Positions 35,077 through 44,132 are shown, numbered from the stretch's first letter. The stretch is 64,000 nucleotides of DNA from Candidatus Latescibacterota bacterium (GCA_022821275.1 JAJEDY010000060.1:1-64000); one strand, 5' to 3'. The notes: a model not told the origin generated them from the letters alone. A program made the numbers and translations.

Positions 35077-37371
35077 GTGAAAAAATTTTTTACGCACAGT
35101 TTTCTGATCCTCATTGTACTCTTGGGCGGGCGCACGGGCGCACAAGAAGGCCCGGTGATTCGGGAAATCCGCATTCGTGGCAATGATTGGGTCGAGACTT
35201 CTTTTATTGAATCTCAAAGCGGTTTATTCAAAGGGCAGAATCTGGCGGAAGGCGAAGCCGCGCGGGTGATCCGCAATCTCTACAAAAGCGGTCTGTTTTC
35301 CGACATCAAACTTTCTATAGATCAAGTGCCAGACGGCATAGCTGTTATTATTGATTTGAAAGCCGTGCCGCGTTTGGGTGAGGTGGTCTTTAAGGGCAAT
35401 CGCGAAATAAAAGACAAGACACTAAAGCGCGAATTGGGATTGATTGAAGGCCAGTTGATTCGGCTGCGAGAAAAGAAAAGATCGGTCAATAAGCTGGTCG
35501 CACTCTATCGGGAAAAAGGCTATTTGCTCGCCTCGGTGGATGTACAAGAAGAGGCGGTTGATGAAGATGGACGATTGCCATTGACCTTTGAAATTCACGA
35601 AGGCGAAAAAGTCAATTTAAAAAAGATTCGCTTCCACGGCAACACGGCATTAACTGGAAAACAACTGCGCAAGCAGATGGAAGAAACCAAACAAGATGGC
35701 TGGTGGTTTGGAGGCGGCAAATACAGCGAGGACACTTATCCCGACGATAAAGAACTGGTTTTGGCCTTTTACCGGCAAAACGGATATCGGGAAGCGGCAA
35801 TTGTATCCGATAGTTTATCCTATGGCCCTCAGAAAAAAAATATGTACCTCGATATCACCATCGAAGAAGGGCCTCTTTATCGTTTTGGCGCAGTGAGCTG
35901 GTCGGGCAATGAGAAAATCACAGACGCGGGTTTTTCTCACTTTATTGTGGTCGATTCGGGTGCGGTCTATAACGAAGAACGCGTCTTAAAATCTCGGGAA
36001 CAGTTGCAAAATGCCTATATGGACATCGGACATATAGGCGCGCAGATTTTTCCGCAACAAAAACCCATTGAAGGTCACGTCGTCAATGTACATTTTGACG
36101 TGGTCGAAAAAGATCCTTGGACAATTCGCAAAATTTTGATTACGGGCAATACCAAAACCAAAGACCGTGTAATTCGACGCGAGTTGCGCGTGCGCCCGGG
36201 CGATACGTTTAGCCGCGCACTTTTAGAACGCAGCGTGCGCGAAGTCATGCAACTCAACTTTTTTACCAATGTTTTACCAGAGCCTATCGCCGTAGAAGAA
36301 ACATCGGAGATCGACCTCGAGTTCACCATAGAAGAAAAATCAACGGGCACGGCGTCTATCGGGGCCGGATATAGCGAGCGCGACAAGCTGATTGGCACCA
36401 TCGGGTTGCAAATTCCCAATTTTAGAGGCAACGGACAACAACTCGATTTCCAGTGGGAGTTTGGATCGCGCCGCGAAACCTTTAGTATTGGATTTACCGA
36501 ACCGTGGTTCCGCAATACCCCCACGAGTATATCCGCGTCGCTGTTCCGAAGTACCATAAGACTGGCAACTTATGGTGTAGCTGACTTTGATCAACGCACA
36601 GAAGGCGGTGCATTTCGCCTCGGACGCAGGCTGCGCTGGCCCGATTATTCGCGCATTTCTGGAGGCTATCGCATCGAGAAGGTTGCTTTTATCAACTTCT
36701 CCGACACTACAGATGTCAACAATCCCTTTTACGAAGACAATGTGACCAGCAGCATCAGTGCGAACTTGACGCGCGACAGCCGCGATTTGCCGATCTTTCC
36801 CACATCGGGCAGCGTAACCTCTTATTCGCCTGCACTGGCCGGTGGATTTTTGGGTGGTAATAGAGATTTTCACAAACACGATATTGTCACGAGTTTTTAC
36901 TTTCCCATATTCTGGCGGTTGGCCTTAAATGTGCGGTCGCAATTGGGCTTTGTCGCCAGTTATGGCACCGAGCGCGTCCCGTACCAGGAATTGTATCTGC
37001 CGGGCGGCGTTGATATTTTTGAAGGTACCATGTTGCGCGGTTATCCCGACCGCTCAATTGGCCCTCGTAATATTGGAGGGGAGCCAATTGGAGGTGTCGC
37101 GCAGTTGTTGTTTAACGCAGAGATCAGCATTCCCATTGTACCCAATCAATTTTACGGTCTCATTTTTGCCGACGCGGGTAATGCCTGGGAAAATTTGGAC
37201 AGAATCAGCCTGACGGACCTGCGGCGATCAGCTGGTTTTGGCATACGGATTGTAGCACCTGTGGTGGGTATTATGGGATTTGATTTTGCCTGGGGATTTG
37301 ACCGTCGGCGCGTCGATGGTCAGTCCGTACAAATGATGACGCATTTCCAATTCGGTCCGCAATTTTATTAG
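35077..37371 (+). CDS. bamA: Outer-membrane protein assembly factor BamA
   Basis: 764 residues. Signal peptide (FFTHSFLILIVLLGGRTGAQ), five POTRA repeats (about 22-420; e.g. IREIRIRGNDWVETSFI, LGEVVFKGNREIKDKTL, IRKILITGNTKTKDRVI), then the Omp85 barrel from about 424 (GTASIGAGYSERDKLIG). The barrel contains the conserved VRGYP-like loop LRGYPDRSIGPR and ends in an aromatic residue (FGPQFY), the outer-membrane signature. BamA folds beta-barrel proteins into the outer membrane. The start is GTG 35077 after AGGTAA. skp and fabZ follow, as in the bamA-skp-lpxD-fabZ arrangement of many diderms, but lpxD is missing here. Confidence 0.96.
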   Translation: MKKFFTHSFLILIVLLGGRTGAQEGPVIREIRIRGNDWVETSFIESQSGLFKGQNLAEGEAARVIRNLYKSGLFSDIKLSIDQVPDGIAVIIDLKAVPRLGEVVFKGNREIKDKTLKRELGLIEGQLIRLREKKRSVNKLVALYREKGYLLASVDVQEEAVDEDGRLPLTFEIHEGEKVNLKKIRFHGNTALTGKQLRKQMEETKQDGWWFGGGKYSEDTYPDDKELVLAFYRQNGYREAAIVSDSLSYGPQKKNMYLDITIEEGPLYRFGAVSWSGNEKITDAGFSHFIVVDSGAVYNEERVLKSREQLQNAYMDIGHIGAQIFPQQKPIEGHVVNVHFDVVEKDPWTIRKILITGNTKTKDRVIRRELRVRPGDTFSRALLERSVREVMQLNFFTNVLPEPIAVEETSEIDLEFTIEEKSTGTASIGAGYSERDKLIGTIGLQIPNFRGNGQQLDFQWEFGSRRETFSIGFTEPWFRNTPTSISASLFRSTIRLATYGVADFDQRTEGGAFRLGRRLRWPDYSRISGGYRIEKVAFINFSDTTDVNNPFYEDNVTSSISANLTRDSRDLPIFPTSGSVTSYSPALAGGFLGGNRDFHKHDIVTSFYFPIFWRLALNVRSQLGFVASYGTERVPYQELYLPGGVDIFEGTMLRGYPDRSIGPRNIGGEPIGGVAQLLFNAEISIPIVPNQFYGLIFADAGNAWENLDRISLTDLRRSAGFGIRIVAPVVGIMGFDFAWGFDRRRVDGQSVQMMTHFQFGPQFY

Positions 37372-37471
37372 CAGTCAAGAGTCAGCTATCAGCAGCCGGA
37401 TTCCTCCTATACCCTTAAGATGGAAAGGAGGGACTAAAAAGCTGAAAGCTTTATTCACGGAGGGAATTTTG

Positions 37472-38020
37472 ATGACACGCTGTCGCTTACTTTTTGTCGC
37501 GCTATCTCTGGCACTAACTGGCATAGCCAGTACCGCTGGCGCGGAGCTAAAGCTGGGGTATATTGATTCACAGAAAATTTTGGATCAGTACAAACCCTAT
37601 CAAGATGCTTTGAGAGAATATGGCCGTTACGAAGAAGAACTCCAGCGCGAGATGAATACCATGCAAAACGATCTCGCCAAGATGCAGGATACCTACGAAC
37701 GCCAATCCCTGCTTTTGAGTGACAAACGCAAACAAGAAGAGCAGCAGGCCATAATAAAAAAACAGCAGGAACTGCAGCGGTTCGTGCAAGACACCACCTC
37801 GCCACAAGGCAGTCTCGCGCGCAAAACCGCGGAATTGTCCGAACCCATTATTCAAACCGTGAATGCGATAATCAAGCAAGTAGCAGAAGACGAAGGCTTT
37901 GATTTTGTGCTCAATTCTACGGCCCTCGCCTATGCGAAAGAGGCGCACGATTTGACCGATAAAGTCCTCGAAGCACTTGCCAAAGATCTCGAAGCCAAAG
38001 CAAAAACCGAAGGCCCATAG
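37472..38020 (+). CDS. skp: OmpH/Skp-family periplasmic chaperone
   Basis: 182 residues from ATG 37472 (GGAGGGAATTTTG upstream; an adjoining TTG at 37469 is less likely). A signal peptide (LLFVALSLALTGIASTAGA) is followed by LKLGYIDSQKILDQYKPYQD, the family's opening strand-helix. A long coiled coil comes next (about 50-115, EELQREMNTMQNDLAKMQ...), then the returning strand FDFVLNSTALAY. Skp trimers hold unfolded outer-membrane proteins in the periplasm and hand them to BamA, encoded just upstream. Confidence 0.92.
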   Translation: MTRCRLLFVALSLALTGIASTAGAELKLGYIDSQKILDQYKPYQDALREYGRYEEELQREMNTMQNDLAKMQDTYERQSLLLSDKRKQEEQQAIIKKQQELQRFVQDTTSPQGSLARKTAELSEPIIQTVNAIIKQVAEDEGFDFVLNSTALAYAKEAHDLTDKVLEALAKDLEAKAKTEGP

Positions 38021-38046
38021 CAGATCATCTATATACGTTGTTTTTT

Positions 38047-38086
38047 AAGTCTCTGATTTACCCCTCGGGGTGATAGGAGACTTTTT
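38047..38086 (+). terminator. Terminator between skp and fabZ
   Basis: AAGTCTC (38047-38053) pairs with GAGACTT (38077-38083), with an inner CCCC-TC-GGGG stem and a short T-tract. Confidence 0.7.
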
Positions 38087-38108
38087 AATGTAAATATTGG
38101 AGAATATC

Positions 38109-38546
38109 GTGACTCTGGACATTAGAGATATTGAAAAAATTCTTCCGCACCGTTATCCTTTTCTTCTGCTTGATCGCGTAACCGAGTTAGTACCTGGCGA
38201 GCGGCTGGTCGCGTACAAAAATGTGTCAGCTAATGAGCCGTTTTTTCAGGGGCATTTTCCCGACAACCCCGTGATGCCGGGCGTACTCATTATCGAAGCA
38301 TTGGCTCAGGCTGCTGCAATTTTGATGAGTGATGGGCAGGAAAGCGATTTGATCCCATTATTTATGGGCATTGACAAGGCGCGTTTCCGAAGACAAGTTG
38401 TACCCGGCGATCAACTCCAACTAACCGTCGAAGCAGGTCAACAACGACGCAATGTGTGCAAAGGGCTTGGCAAAGCCACAGTGGAGGGCGAAATCGCTGC
38501 ACAGGCAGAATTGATGGCAATGTTTGTAAACCGCGAAGATTTGTAG
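38109..38546 (+). CDS. fabZ: 3-hydroxyacyl-[acyl-carrier-protein] dehydratase FabZ
   Basis: 145 residues from GTG 38109, chosen because TTGGAG stands 7 bp upstream and the protein then begins TLDIRDIEKILPHRYPFLL as in the family. Hot-dog fold with catalytic His in GHFPDNPVMPG and Glu in VLIIEALAQAA. It dehydrates beta-hydroxyacyl-ACP in fatty-acid elongation, and in diderms its balance with LpxC matters for lipid A. A terminator separates it from skp, so it may have its own promoter. Confidence 0.95.
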   Translation: MTLDIRDIEKILPHRYPFLLLDRVTELVPGERLVAYKNVSANEPFFQGHFPDNPVMPGVLIIEALAQAAAILMSDGQESDLIPLFMGIDKARFRRQVVPGDQLQLTVEAGQQRRNVCKGLGKATVEGEIAAQAELMAMFVNREDL

Positions 38547-38569
38547 CACCACCTCGCATTGGCTTAAAC

Positions 38570-38606
38570 AAAAAACTCGGCACTAAAAGGCCGAGTTTTT
38601 TGTTTT
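38570..38606. terminator. Bidirectional terminator between fabZ and the ABC-F gene
   Basis: AAAAAACTCGGC (38570-38581) pairs with GCCGAGTTTTTT (38590-38601), with T-runs on both strands, between convergent genes. Confidence 0.92.
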
Positions 38607-38639
38607 TTAACGATTGTCAACTATCAGCAACGAATATTC

Positions 38640-40511
38640 TCATTCTTCCCTTTCCAAAACTTCCCATTCCTCAAATAAGCGCTCCATCTGCTTTTGCACT
38701 CCTTCTTTTTCTCGCGCCATTTCTCTCAGGCGATGCCAATCAGTGGCGAGATCATCTCGCGCCATTTCTTCAGCTATCTGATCAACCTTGTCCTCGAGTA
38801 TTGCAATCGCTTCTTCTATCTCGGCTAAGCGGCGTTCCCGTCTTTGTTGCTGTCGCATTGCGCGCTTGCGACTTTTATAGTCGTTTTGCCTTTTGGATGC
38901 ATCCTGTACAGCCGGTATATCTACACCCTGTATCTGACGCTGGTAATCATCGTAATTGCCATCTACCAGTTGCCACTTTCCATCGCCAAGCACGATCAGG
39001 CGATTGACCAGACGGTTGAGAAAATACCGGTCGTGTGAAACCGCGATCATAGTTCCCTCAAAAGTCTCAAGCGCGTTTTCCAGCACATGGCGCGAGGCGA
39101 TATCCAGATGGTTGGTGGGTTCGTCGAGCACCAGAAGATTGAGGGGTGCGCGCATGAGCTTGGCCAGAGCAACGCGACTTTGTTCTCCCCCACTGAGCGA
39201 CCCTGTTTTGCGCTCCACATCGTCTCCAGAAAAAAGAAAAGCACCCAAAAAATTTCTAATCTCAAGTTCTGGAACACTGGGCGTGAGTGACCAGATTTCT
39301 TCGAGAACGCTCAAATTGGGATTCAGGTCCTGACGGGTTTGTGCGTAATAACCAATCTCGAGACCTTTACCCGGAAGAACGCGCCCCGAGTCCGGCGCGA
39401 GTTCTTCCATAAAAATTTTCAAAAGTACGGTTTTGCCCGAACCATTGGGACCTATAATGCCGAGACGCTCGCCCTGCCACAACGTAAAGTTGAGATCGGA
39501 AAATAGCGGGCGGTTGGGATAGGCTTTGGTGAGATCTTCAACCTGTAAAACGCGATCTCCCCCCCGGGTGGCAGCATTAAACCTAAGCGCAATATCGCGT
39601 TGTTGCACAACGCGTTCTACGCGATCGAGTTTTTCAAGTGCCCTGCGTCGGCTCTGCGCCTGCCTGGTCTTTTGTCCGGCGATATTGCGGCGGATATATT
39701 CTTCGGTTCGCTCGATATGCGCTTGCTGTGCTCGGTAGGCTTTTTGCTGCTGTGCCCGGCGTTGTTCTTTTTCCTGGATATAGAAAGAATAGGTTCCCGA
39801 ATACTTTTCGACCACACCGCGTTCCAGATCTACAATTTTGGTCACCGTACGTTCGAGAAAAGTGCGGTCATGAGAAATGATGACAAAGGCTTTGGCATAC
39901 TCCGAGAGGAAGTACTCGAGCCATTCTATAGCTTGTAGATCAAGGTGATTGGTGGGTTCGTCTAAGAGCAACAGATCGGGTTCTCTTGCGAGCAATTGAG
40001 CAAGGGCCAGGCGATTCTTCTGCCCACCACTGAGCACTTGCGTTGGCAATTTCAGGTCGGTTTCGCAAAAACCGAGACCAAACAGAATGGCTTTGGCACG
40101 AGCTTCTGTCGCATACCCTCCCATGTGCTCATATTGGTCGCGGAGATGCCCGTAATCATTGAGGAGAGAATCGGAATTTTCACCCTCAGCCATGACTTTT
40201 TCAAGATCATGGAGGCGGTGTTGCAAATCCAGAATATCGGCAAAAGCATCGAGTGCCGCATCCATAACAGTACATTCTGGATCAAATGTGGGTTCCTGTG
40301 TCAGAAATCCAATATTGAGACCGCGTTGTCTGTGAAGTTTCCCGCGGTCCGGCAGGCTTTCTTCGGTTATGAGCCGAAGCAATGTGGTTTTACCGCAGCC
40401 GTTGGGACCGACAAGTCCGATGCGATCACCCGGATCAATTTGCCAATAGATACCGGTAAGCACATCGTACGCGCCGAAGGATTTCCAGATATCTTCGAGT
40501 TGAATAATCAC
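38640..40511 (-). CDS. ABC-F family ATP-binding protein (Uup/YheS-like)
   Basis: 623 residues, two ABC cassettes and no membrane segment. First: GLVGPNGCGKTTLL, signature LSGGQKNRLALAQLL, LLLLDEPTNHLD. Second: GIIGPNGSGKTVLL, LSGGEQSRVALAKLM, LVLDEPTNHLD. A charged inter-domain linker (about 240-305; RRAQQQKAYRAQQAH, then RRALEKLDRVER) is the P-site tRNA-interaction motif of ABC-F proteins. A C-terminal coiled coil (about 545-620) suits the Uup or YheS groups, which act on ribosomes or DNA. The GTG start at 40511 overlaps the pyrF stop (GTGA). Confidence 0.92.
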   Translation of the reverse strand: MIIQLEDIWKSFGAYDVLTGIYWQIDPGDRIGLVGPNGCGKTTLLRLITEESLPDRGKLHRQRGLNIGFLTQEPTFDPECTVMDAALDAFADILDLQHRLHDLEKVMAEGENSDSLLNDYGHLRDQYEHMGGYATEARAKAILFGLGFCETDLKLPTQVLSGGQKNRLALAQLLAREPDLLLLDEPTNHLDLQAIEWLEYFLSEYAKAFVIISHDRTFLERTVTKIVDLERGVVEKYSGTYSFYIQEKEQRRAQQQKAYRAQQAHIERTEEYIRRNIAGQKTRQAQSRRRALEKLDRVERVVQQRDIALRFNAATRGGDRVLQVEDLTKAYPNRPLFSDLNFTLWQGERLGIIGPNGSGKTVLLKIFMEELAPDSGRVLPGKGLEIGYYAQTRQDLNPNLSVLEEIWSLTPSVPELEIRNFLGAFLFSGDDVERKTGSLSGGEQSRVALAKLMRAPLNLLVLDEPTNHLDIASRHVLENALETFEGTMIAVSHDRYFLNRLVNRLIVLGDGKWQLVDGNYDDYQRQIQGVDIPAVQDASKRQNDYKSRKRAMRQQQRRERRLAEIEEAIAILEDKVDQIAEEMARDDLATDWHRLREMAREKEGVQKQMERLFEEWEVLEREE

Positions 40512-41326
40512 CTTTTACCGCCCCTCGCGCTGTTCAGCATCTGACGCAGATCTTCCGCAGATTGTCGAGCGGCGTCTGCAAAGTCGGTACTGCTGGAAGC
40601 GTAGAGGACGCTGCGCGATGAATTGACGAGAATACCGCTACCCTTGTGATCGAGACCATTCTGGACAATTGCATTGGTCTGACCACCTTGCGGCCCCACG
40701 CCGGGCAAAAGGATGGGGAGATCAGTGGCAATCTCGCGAATGGTTTTCAAGTCATCGGGATGCGTCGCGCCCACCACGAGGCCACAGGGTCCTGTCTCTG
40801 ACCATTCCACGGCTCTTTGCGCGAGCACCTCATACAGCACGCCGCGATCTGTATTTAGGCGCAAGATATCAGCCGATCCTGGATTGGATGTAAGGCACAA
40901 GAGGAAGGCACAGCCGTTTTGATAAGCCAAAAAAGGATCAATAGCATCTGTTCCCATCAAGGGATTGACGGTCACGGCATCAACGCCGAGTTCTCGATAT
41001 GCCATGTATGCATACTGTTCTGCTGTATTGCCAATATCACCCGCTTTGAAATCGAGTATAATTGGCATATCGTTGGGAATAGCACGGACCGCACCTTGAA
41101 GTGCCTCCCAACCCGCTATACCCTGCGCGCCAAAAAATGCAAAATTGGGTTTATACGCACATGCAATATCCCTCGTGGCGGCTATAATTTCCGTGAGAAA
41201 AGCGCGTGTGGGATTGGATTTCCCTTTCAGATGTTCGGGCAGCTTTGCCGGATCGGGATCGAGACCCACACATACAAAACTGTTATTGCGCTGTACTGTA
41301 TCGCTGTATTTTTCTAAAAAGGACAT
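40508..41326 (-). CDS. pyrF: Orotidine 5'-phosphate decarboxylase
   Basis: 272 residues, of the longer (type 2) PyrF group. Key motifs: FVCVGLDPDPAKLP, the catalytic LDFKAGDIGNTAEQYA (Lys and Asp), LCLTSNPGS and PGVGPQGG. It makes UMP from OMP in de novo pyrimidine synthesis. GGAG precedes the ATG at 41326. Its stop overlaps the ABC-F start, so the two are co-translated. It lies downstream of the RNase P RNA on the same strand, separated by a hairpin. Confidence 0.95.
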   Translation of the reverse strand: MSFLEKYSDTVQRNNSFVCVGLDPDPAKLPEHLKGKSNPTRAFLTEIIAATRDIACAYKPNFAFFGAQGIAGWEALQGAVRAIPNDMPIILDFKAGDIGNTAEQYAYMAYRELGVDAVTVNPLMGTDAIDPFLAYQNGCAFLLCLTSNPGSADILRLNTDRGVLYEVLAQRAVEWSETGPCGLVVGATHPDDLKTIREIATDLPILLPGVGPQGGQTNAIVQNGLDHKGSGILVNSSRSVLYASSSTDFADAARQSAEDLRQMLNSARGGKR

Positions 41327-41348
41327 CCAATATCTCCATTAAGCAAAT

Positions 41349-41373
41349 GGCGGACCCCTCGTGGGAATCCGCC
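41349..41373 (-). terminator. Hairpin between rnpB and pyrF
   Basis: On the minus strand GGCGGA pairs with TCCGCC over a 13-nt loop, followed by ATTTGCTT. It lies about 35-60 nt beyond the RNase P RNA 3' end. The T-tract is weak. Confidence 0.5.
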
Positions 41374-41409
41374 GTTACTGAATAACACCGCTTCAGCGCA
41401 TGCTTTGAA

Positions 41410-41778
41410 ACAAGCGGGCCTGTAAGCCGAGTTCTGTCGTTTGGTAGCCCAAACGGATGGTCATTTATCTGGGACGCCGGTTACCCGACGCCTCTTGCGG
41501 CCTACCCGAGCGTAATAGCGAGACGGGCTATCTCTTCGCTCCTATTCGGCCTTGCTCCAAATGGGGTTTACCGTGCCGCGCTCGTCGCCGAGTCGCGCGG
41601 TGGGCTCTTACCCCACCGTTTCACCCTTGCCCGCAGCGCGAAATATCGCGCCCGCTGGCGGTCTGTTCTCTGTGGCACTTTCCATCGGGTCGCCCCGCCT
41701 GGGTGTTACCCAGCATTTTGCCCTGTGGAGCTCGGACTTTCCTCATCCCAAAAGGGACGCGACCATCCGGCCCACTTG
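41410..41778 (-). ncRNA. rnpB: RNase P RNA, bacterial type A
   Basis: Read on the minus strand, helix P1 is AAGTGGGCC (5') with GGCCCGCTT (3'), closing about 370 nt. Universally conserved blocks are present: GAGGAAAGTCCGAGCTCC near the 5' end (CR-I), CAGGGTG-like and GCAAGGGTGAAACGGTG (P11-12), and near the 3' end GACAGAACTCGGCTTACAG (CR-V). It is the catalytic RNA that trims tRNA 5' ends. A TAAAAT -10-like element lies at 41783-41788, placing the start near 41777. The gene begins only a few bases after rnhA. Boundaries are good to a few nucleotides. Confidence 0.95.
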
Positions 41779-41785
41779 TAATATT

Positions 41786-42208
41786 TTATTTTTTAGACGT
41801 ATCGGCACTGTCTTTTGTTGCAATGCCCTGATTTGCCAATCGATCAGCTTCTCTATTTTGCTCCCGGCGTACGTGTTCAATCTGAAAGCCATCAAAAGTT
41901 CTACTCAGCTTTCGGGCAGTTTGATAAAGCGGCAAAAGTCCTCCACTTTTTACTTTGTAAGCCCCATTCATCTGGCGAACCACGAGTTCGCTATCGGAAA
42001 ATACAGTTACCCGATTGGCTTCGGAGTCTGCGGCCATTTCGAGGCCCTTGATCAACGCGCGATACTCTGCGACATTGTTGGTCGCACAACCGATATACTC
42101 ACAATATTCTGCGTGAAGTTCTCCATCTGCCTCAATGCGAATACCAATACCCGCAGGCCCCGGATTGCCCCTGGATGCCCCGTCAATAAATAGAGTCAAT
42201 TCGGTCAA
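41786..42208 (-). CDS. rnhA: Ribonuclease HI-family protein
   Basis: 140 residues. Catalytic carboxylates are visible: Asp9 (LFIDGASRGNPG), Glu48 (NNVAEYRAL) and Asp72 (FSDSELVV), and the late Asp in NREADRLAN. The absence of the basic protrusion handle resembles the short archaeal/Bacillus-type RNase HI. It cleaves RNA in RNA-DNA hybrids. The TTG start at 42208 overlaps the stop of the zinc-ribbon gene (TTGA), behind GAGG. The promoter of rnpB probably lies inside the end of this gene. Confidence 0.92.
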   Translation of the reverse strand: MTELTLFIDGASRGNPGPAGIGIRIEADGELHAEYCEYIGCATNNVAEYRALIKGLEMAADSEANRVTVFSDSELVVRQMNGAYKVKSGGLLPLYQTARKLSRTFDGFQIEHVRREQNREADRLANQGIATKDSADTSKK

Positions 42209-42927
42209 ACCTCAGCCTCTTCGTCACTCCACACCAGAAGACGACCACAACTTTCGCAGCGCATGATGCTATCGGCACGTCTGACTTCCACCAGGCGTTG
42301 AGGGGATAATTGGCGGTAACAGCCACCACAGGCCCCTTTGCGAACTGGCACAATAGCAATACCGCCTTTGACAACTTTGCGAATGCTATTGTATATGCTT
42401 AAAGGGCGGGGTTCCACACCGGGCTCGATGGCTGACCGCTTCTTTTTCCAGGCACTCACATCTTTTTCTACAGAATTGAGTTTGACCGTTAATTCGTCAA
42501 TGCGTTTTTGCCGGTCTTCTTCAATCTCCCGGTAGTAATTTTCGTCTTCGCGGAGTTTTTCCACAATTTGTTCAACTGTATCGATACTTTCCAAAATGGC
42601 GGTTTCGTGTTGATCCTTGCGGTCGTTGAGGGTCGCGATTTCGATTTGTAAGGCATCGTATTCTTTGTTGGTCTTTACCTCATAAAGCCTATCTTGATGT
42701 TTTTTCAGGTCTTCTTCTATTGCGCTGAGTTCTCTTTCGAGTGCCCGGCGATCTTTTTCCAGTTCTTCACTGCGCTGTTGTTGTGCGTCGAGTTGATCGC
42801 GTGCATCTTGCAGTTCACCTTTGAGACTGTTGATTTCTTTGGGATAATCGGTTTGAGATTGGTGCAACGCGTTGATTTCTTTATCGATTTCTTGAAGTTT
42901 CAGCAAATTAACCAAACTCTCTCTCAT
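42205..42927 (-). CDS. Coiled-coil protein with C-terminal C4 zinc ribbon (zf-RING_7 family)
   Basis: 240 residues. Residues 1-165 form a long antiparallel coiled coil (LLKLQEIDKEINALHQSQ...). Residues 195-235 carry a C4 zinc ribbon, GACGGCYRQL and MRCESCGRLL. The widely conserved central motif LYEVKTNKEYDALQIEI is present. Related proteins (CdsZ/CT398-like) bind RNA polymerase sigma-54 or type III secretion parts in Chlamydia, but in most bacteria the role is undefined. AAGGAGACC precedes ATG 42927, and it overlaps rnhA. Confidence 0.85.
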   Translation of the reverse strand: MRESLVNLLKLQEIDKEINALHQSQTDYPKEINSLKGELQDARDQLDAQQQRSEELEKDRRALERELSAIEEDLKKHQDRLYEVKTNKEYDALQIEIATLNDRKDQHETAILESIDTVEQIVEKLREDENYYREIEEDRQKRIDELTVKLNSVEKDVSAWKKKRSAIEPGVEPRPLSIYNSIRKVVKGGIAIVPVRKGACGGCYRQLSPQRLVEVRRADSIMRCESCGRLLVWSDEEAEV

Positions 42928-43045
42928 GCGCGGGTCTCCTTGTGAAGCGAAAAAAGAAAAGGTGCTACCCTGAGCAGGTGCACCTTTCTATGGCCGTCTT
43001 TGCTACAACTTGAACCTCTTGATCTGTTGACAAGAAGTTTTGGAA

Positions 43046-43122
43046 TGGTGGGCGATACTGGATTTGAACCAGTGACCTCCGGTATGTGAAACCGGCACTC
43101 TAACCAACTGAGCTAATCGCCC
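43046..43122 (-). tRNA. tRNA-Val (anticodon CAC)
   Basis: On the minus strand the acceptor is GGGCGAT/ATCGCCC with discriminator A and an encoded CCA. The anticodon stem is CCGGT/ACCGG with loop TTCACAT, giving CAC (43086-43088). D-arm and GGTTCAAATCC T-arm are normal. It reads GUG. Confidence 0.96.
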
Positions 43123-43264
43123 AATTTTGCAATAATACCGCACAGAACGACCGACCTTTTTTTGATAATGTACAGGAAGTCATGCAACGCATTTTAATTA
43201 ACAAAAGATAGTTTGGGATGTCAAGCCCGATTCCTGAAATCAGGCTCTGGCTACCCCCCCACAT

Positions 43265-44035
43265 TTACGCATTTTCTTCTAACTGCACTGTATCGGGTCG
43301 CTGGCCTATTGACGGTGGGGCCATTAAGCGAACCTGTTGTGCCGTCAAATTTTCATAATCATCGACATTGTAATACGTATTTGCCCACGATGAATGCCCG
43401 GGACTGTATTTATACAGAAATGCGCGCCGCTCGTGATCGGCTGTCCACGGCATCGTTCCATGGACCAGCGCCTCTGTGAAAATCAACGCATCCCCCGCGT
43501 TCACTTCGGGCTGCACCACATAGTGAGGCACCCGTTCATACTCCCGCACATCCTGTGGAATGCTATTCAAAAAATTGGTCTTATGCGTGCCGGGAATACA
43601 ACAAAACCCACCATCGCCTTTGCGTGCAGGCATCGTAAAAAATGTCACCACCGTCAACCCGGTTCGAATAACACCATCGCGATATTTGTACCAATGATCG
43701 CCCTCGCGCCCATTATCGCCCCCGTGCAACCGCCCTCGCTGCCCGCCCTTTTGCATAAAAATGCTATAATCGTGATCAATTCGCACCTTTGATCCCAAAA
43801 ATTCCAGCAGATAGGGCATAATCTTCGGGTGATCCAACAACTTCTGAAAAGGCATCCCCCACGTTGAGGGCCGCCCCACATTGCGATACCCGCCATTGCC
43901 ATCTGCCGCCTTCATCTTCTCATCTACAATCGCATTCAACTCATTGACTTCCCGCTCTGAAAGCACATTCTCAATGACGATATAGCCATCTAAATCAAAT
44001 ACAAATTTCTCTTCAATATCCACCGATAACGACAT
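43265..44035 (-). CDS. Phytanoyl-CoA dioxygenase (PhyH) family protein
   Basis: 256 residues, a cupin-type Fe(II)/2-oxoglutarate oxygenase. Family features: FDLDGYIVIENVLSEREV at the start, GGQRGRLHGGDNGREGDHW in the metal region, TVVTFFTMPARKGDGGFCCIPGTHKTNF, and a distal His in FTEALVHGTMPW followed by ERRAFLYKYSPGH (Arg for 2-oxoglutarate). The proximal site reads His-Gly-Gly-Asp rather than the usual His-x-Asp, so the exact ligands need a structure. Substrate unknown; these enzymes hydroxylate small molecules. AAAGGAGTGAAGC precedes ATG 44035, with its own promoter. Confidence 0.88.
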   Translation of the reverse strand: MSLSVDIEEKFVFDLDGYIVIENVLSEREVNELNAIVDEKMKAADGNGGYRNVGRPSTWGMPFQKLLDHPKIMPYLLEFLGSKVRIDHDYSIFMQKGGQRGRLHGGDNGREGDHWYKYRDGVIRTGLTVVTFFTMPARKGDGGFCCIPGTHKTNFLNSIPQDVREYERVPHYVVQPEVNAGDALIFTEALVHGTMPWTADHERRAFLYKYSPGHSSWANTYYNVDDYENLTAQQVRLMAPPSIGQRPDTVQLEENA

Positions 44036-44079
44036 GCTTCACTCCTTTGGCCTGAACACAAAACAATCGGATTTAAAAA

Positions 44080-44108
44080 AAGATAATAGCCTTAATCACT
44101 TGCGTCAA
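44080..44108 (-). promoter_or_regulatory. Promoter for the PhyH gene
   Basis: On the minus strand TTGACG (44108-44103), a 17-bp spacer and TATCTT (44085-44080), 45 bp upstream of ATG 44035. Confidence 0.5.
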
Positions 44109-44132
44109 TGGAGTTCCCTAAAGTGAGGTTTC

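Noticed and set aside
37371-37471. A repeat or riboswitch between bamA and skp
   Set aside because: Only short, imperfect pairings (CCTCC/GGAGG) around the skp ribosome site were seen; too weak to call.
43123-43264. Gene between tRNA-Val and the PhyH stop
   Set aside because: About 140 bp, A/T-rich, with no coding pattern or clear hairpin.
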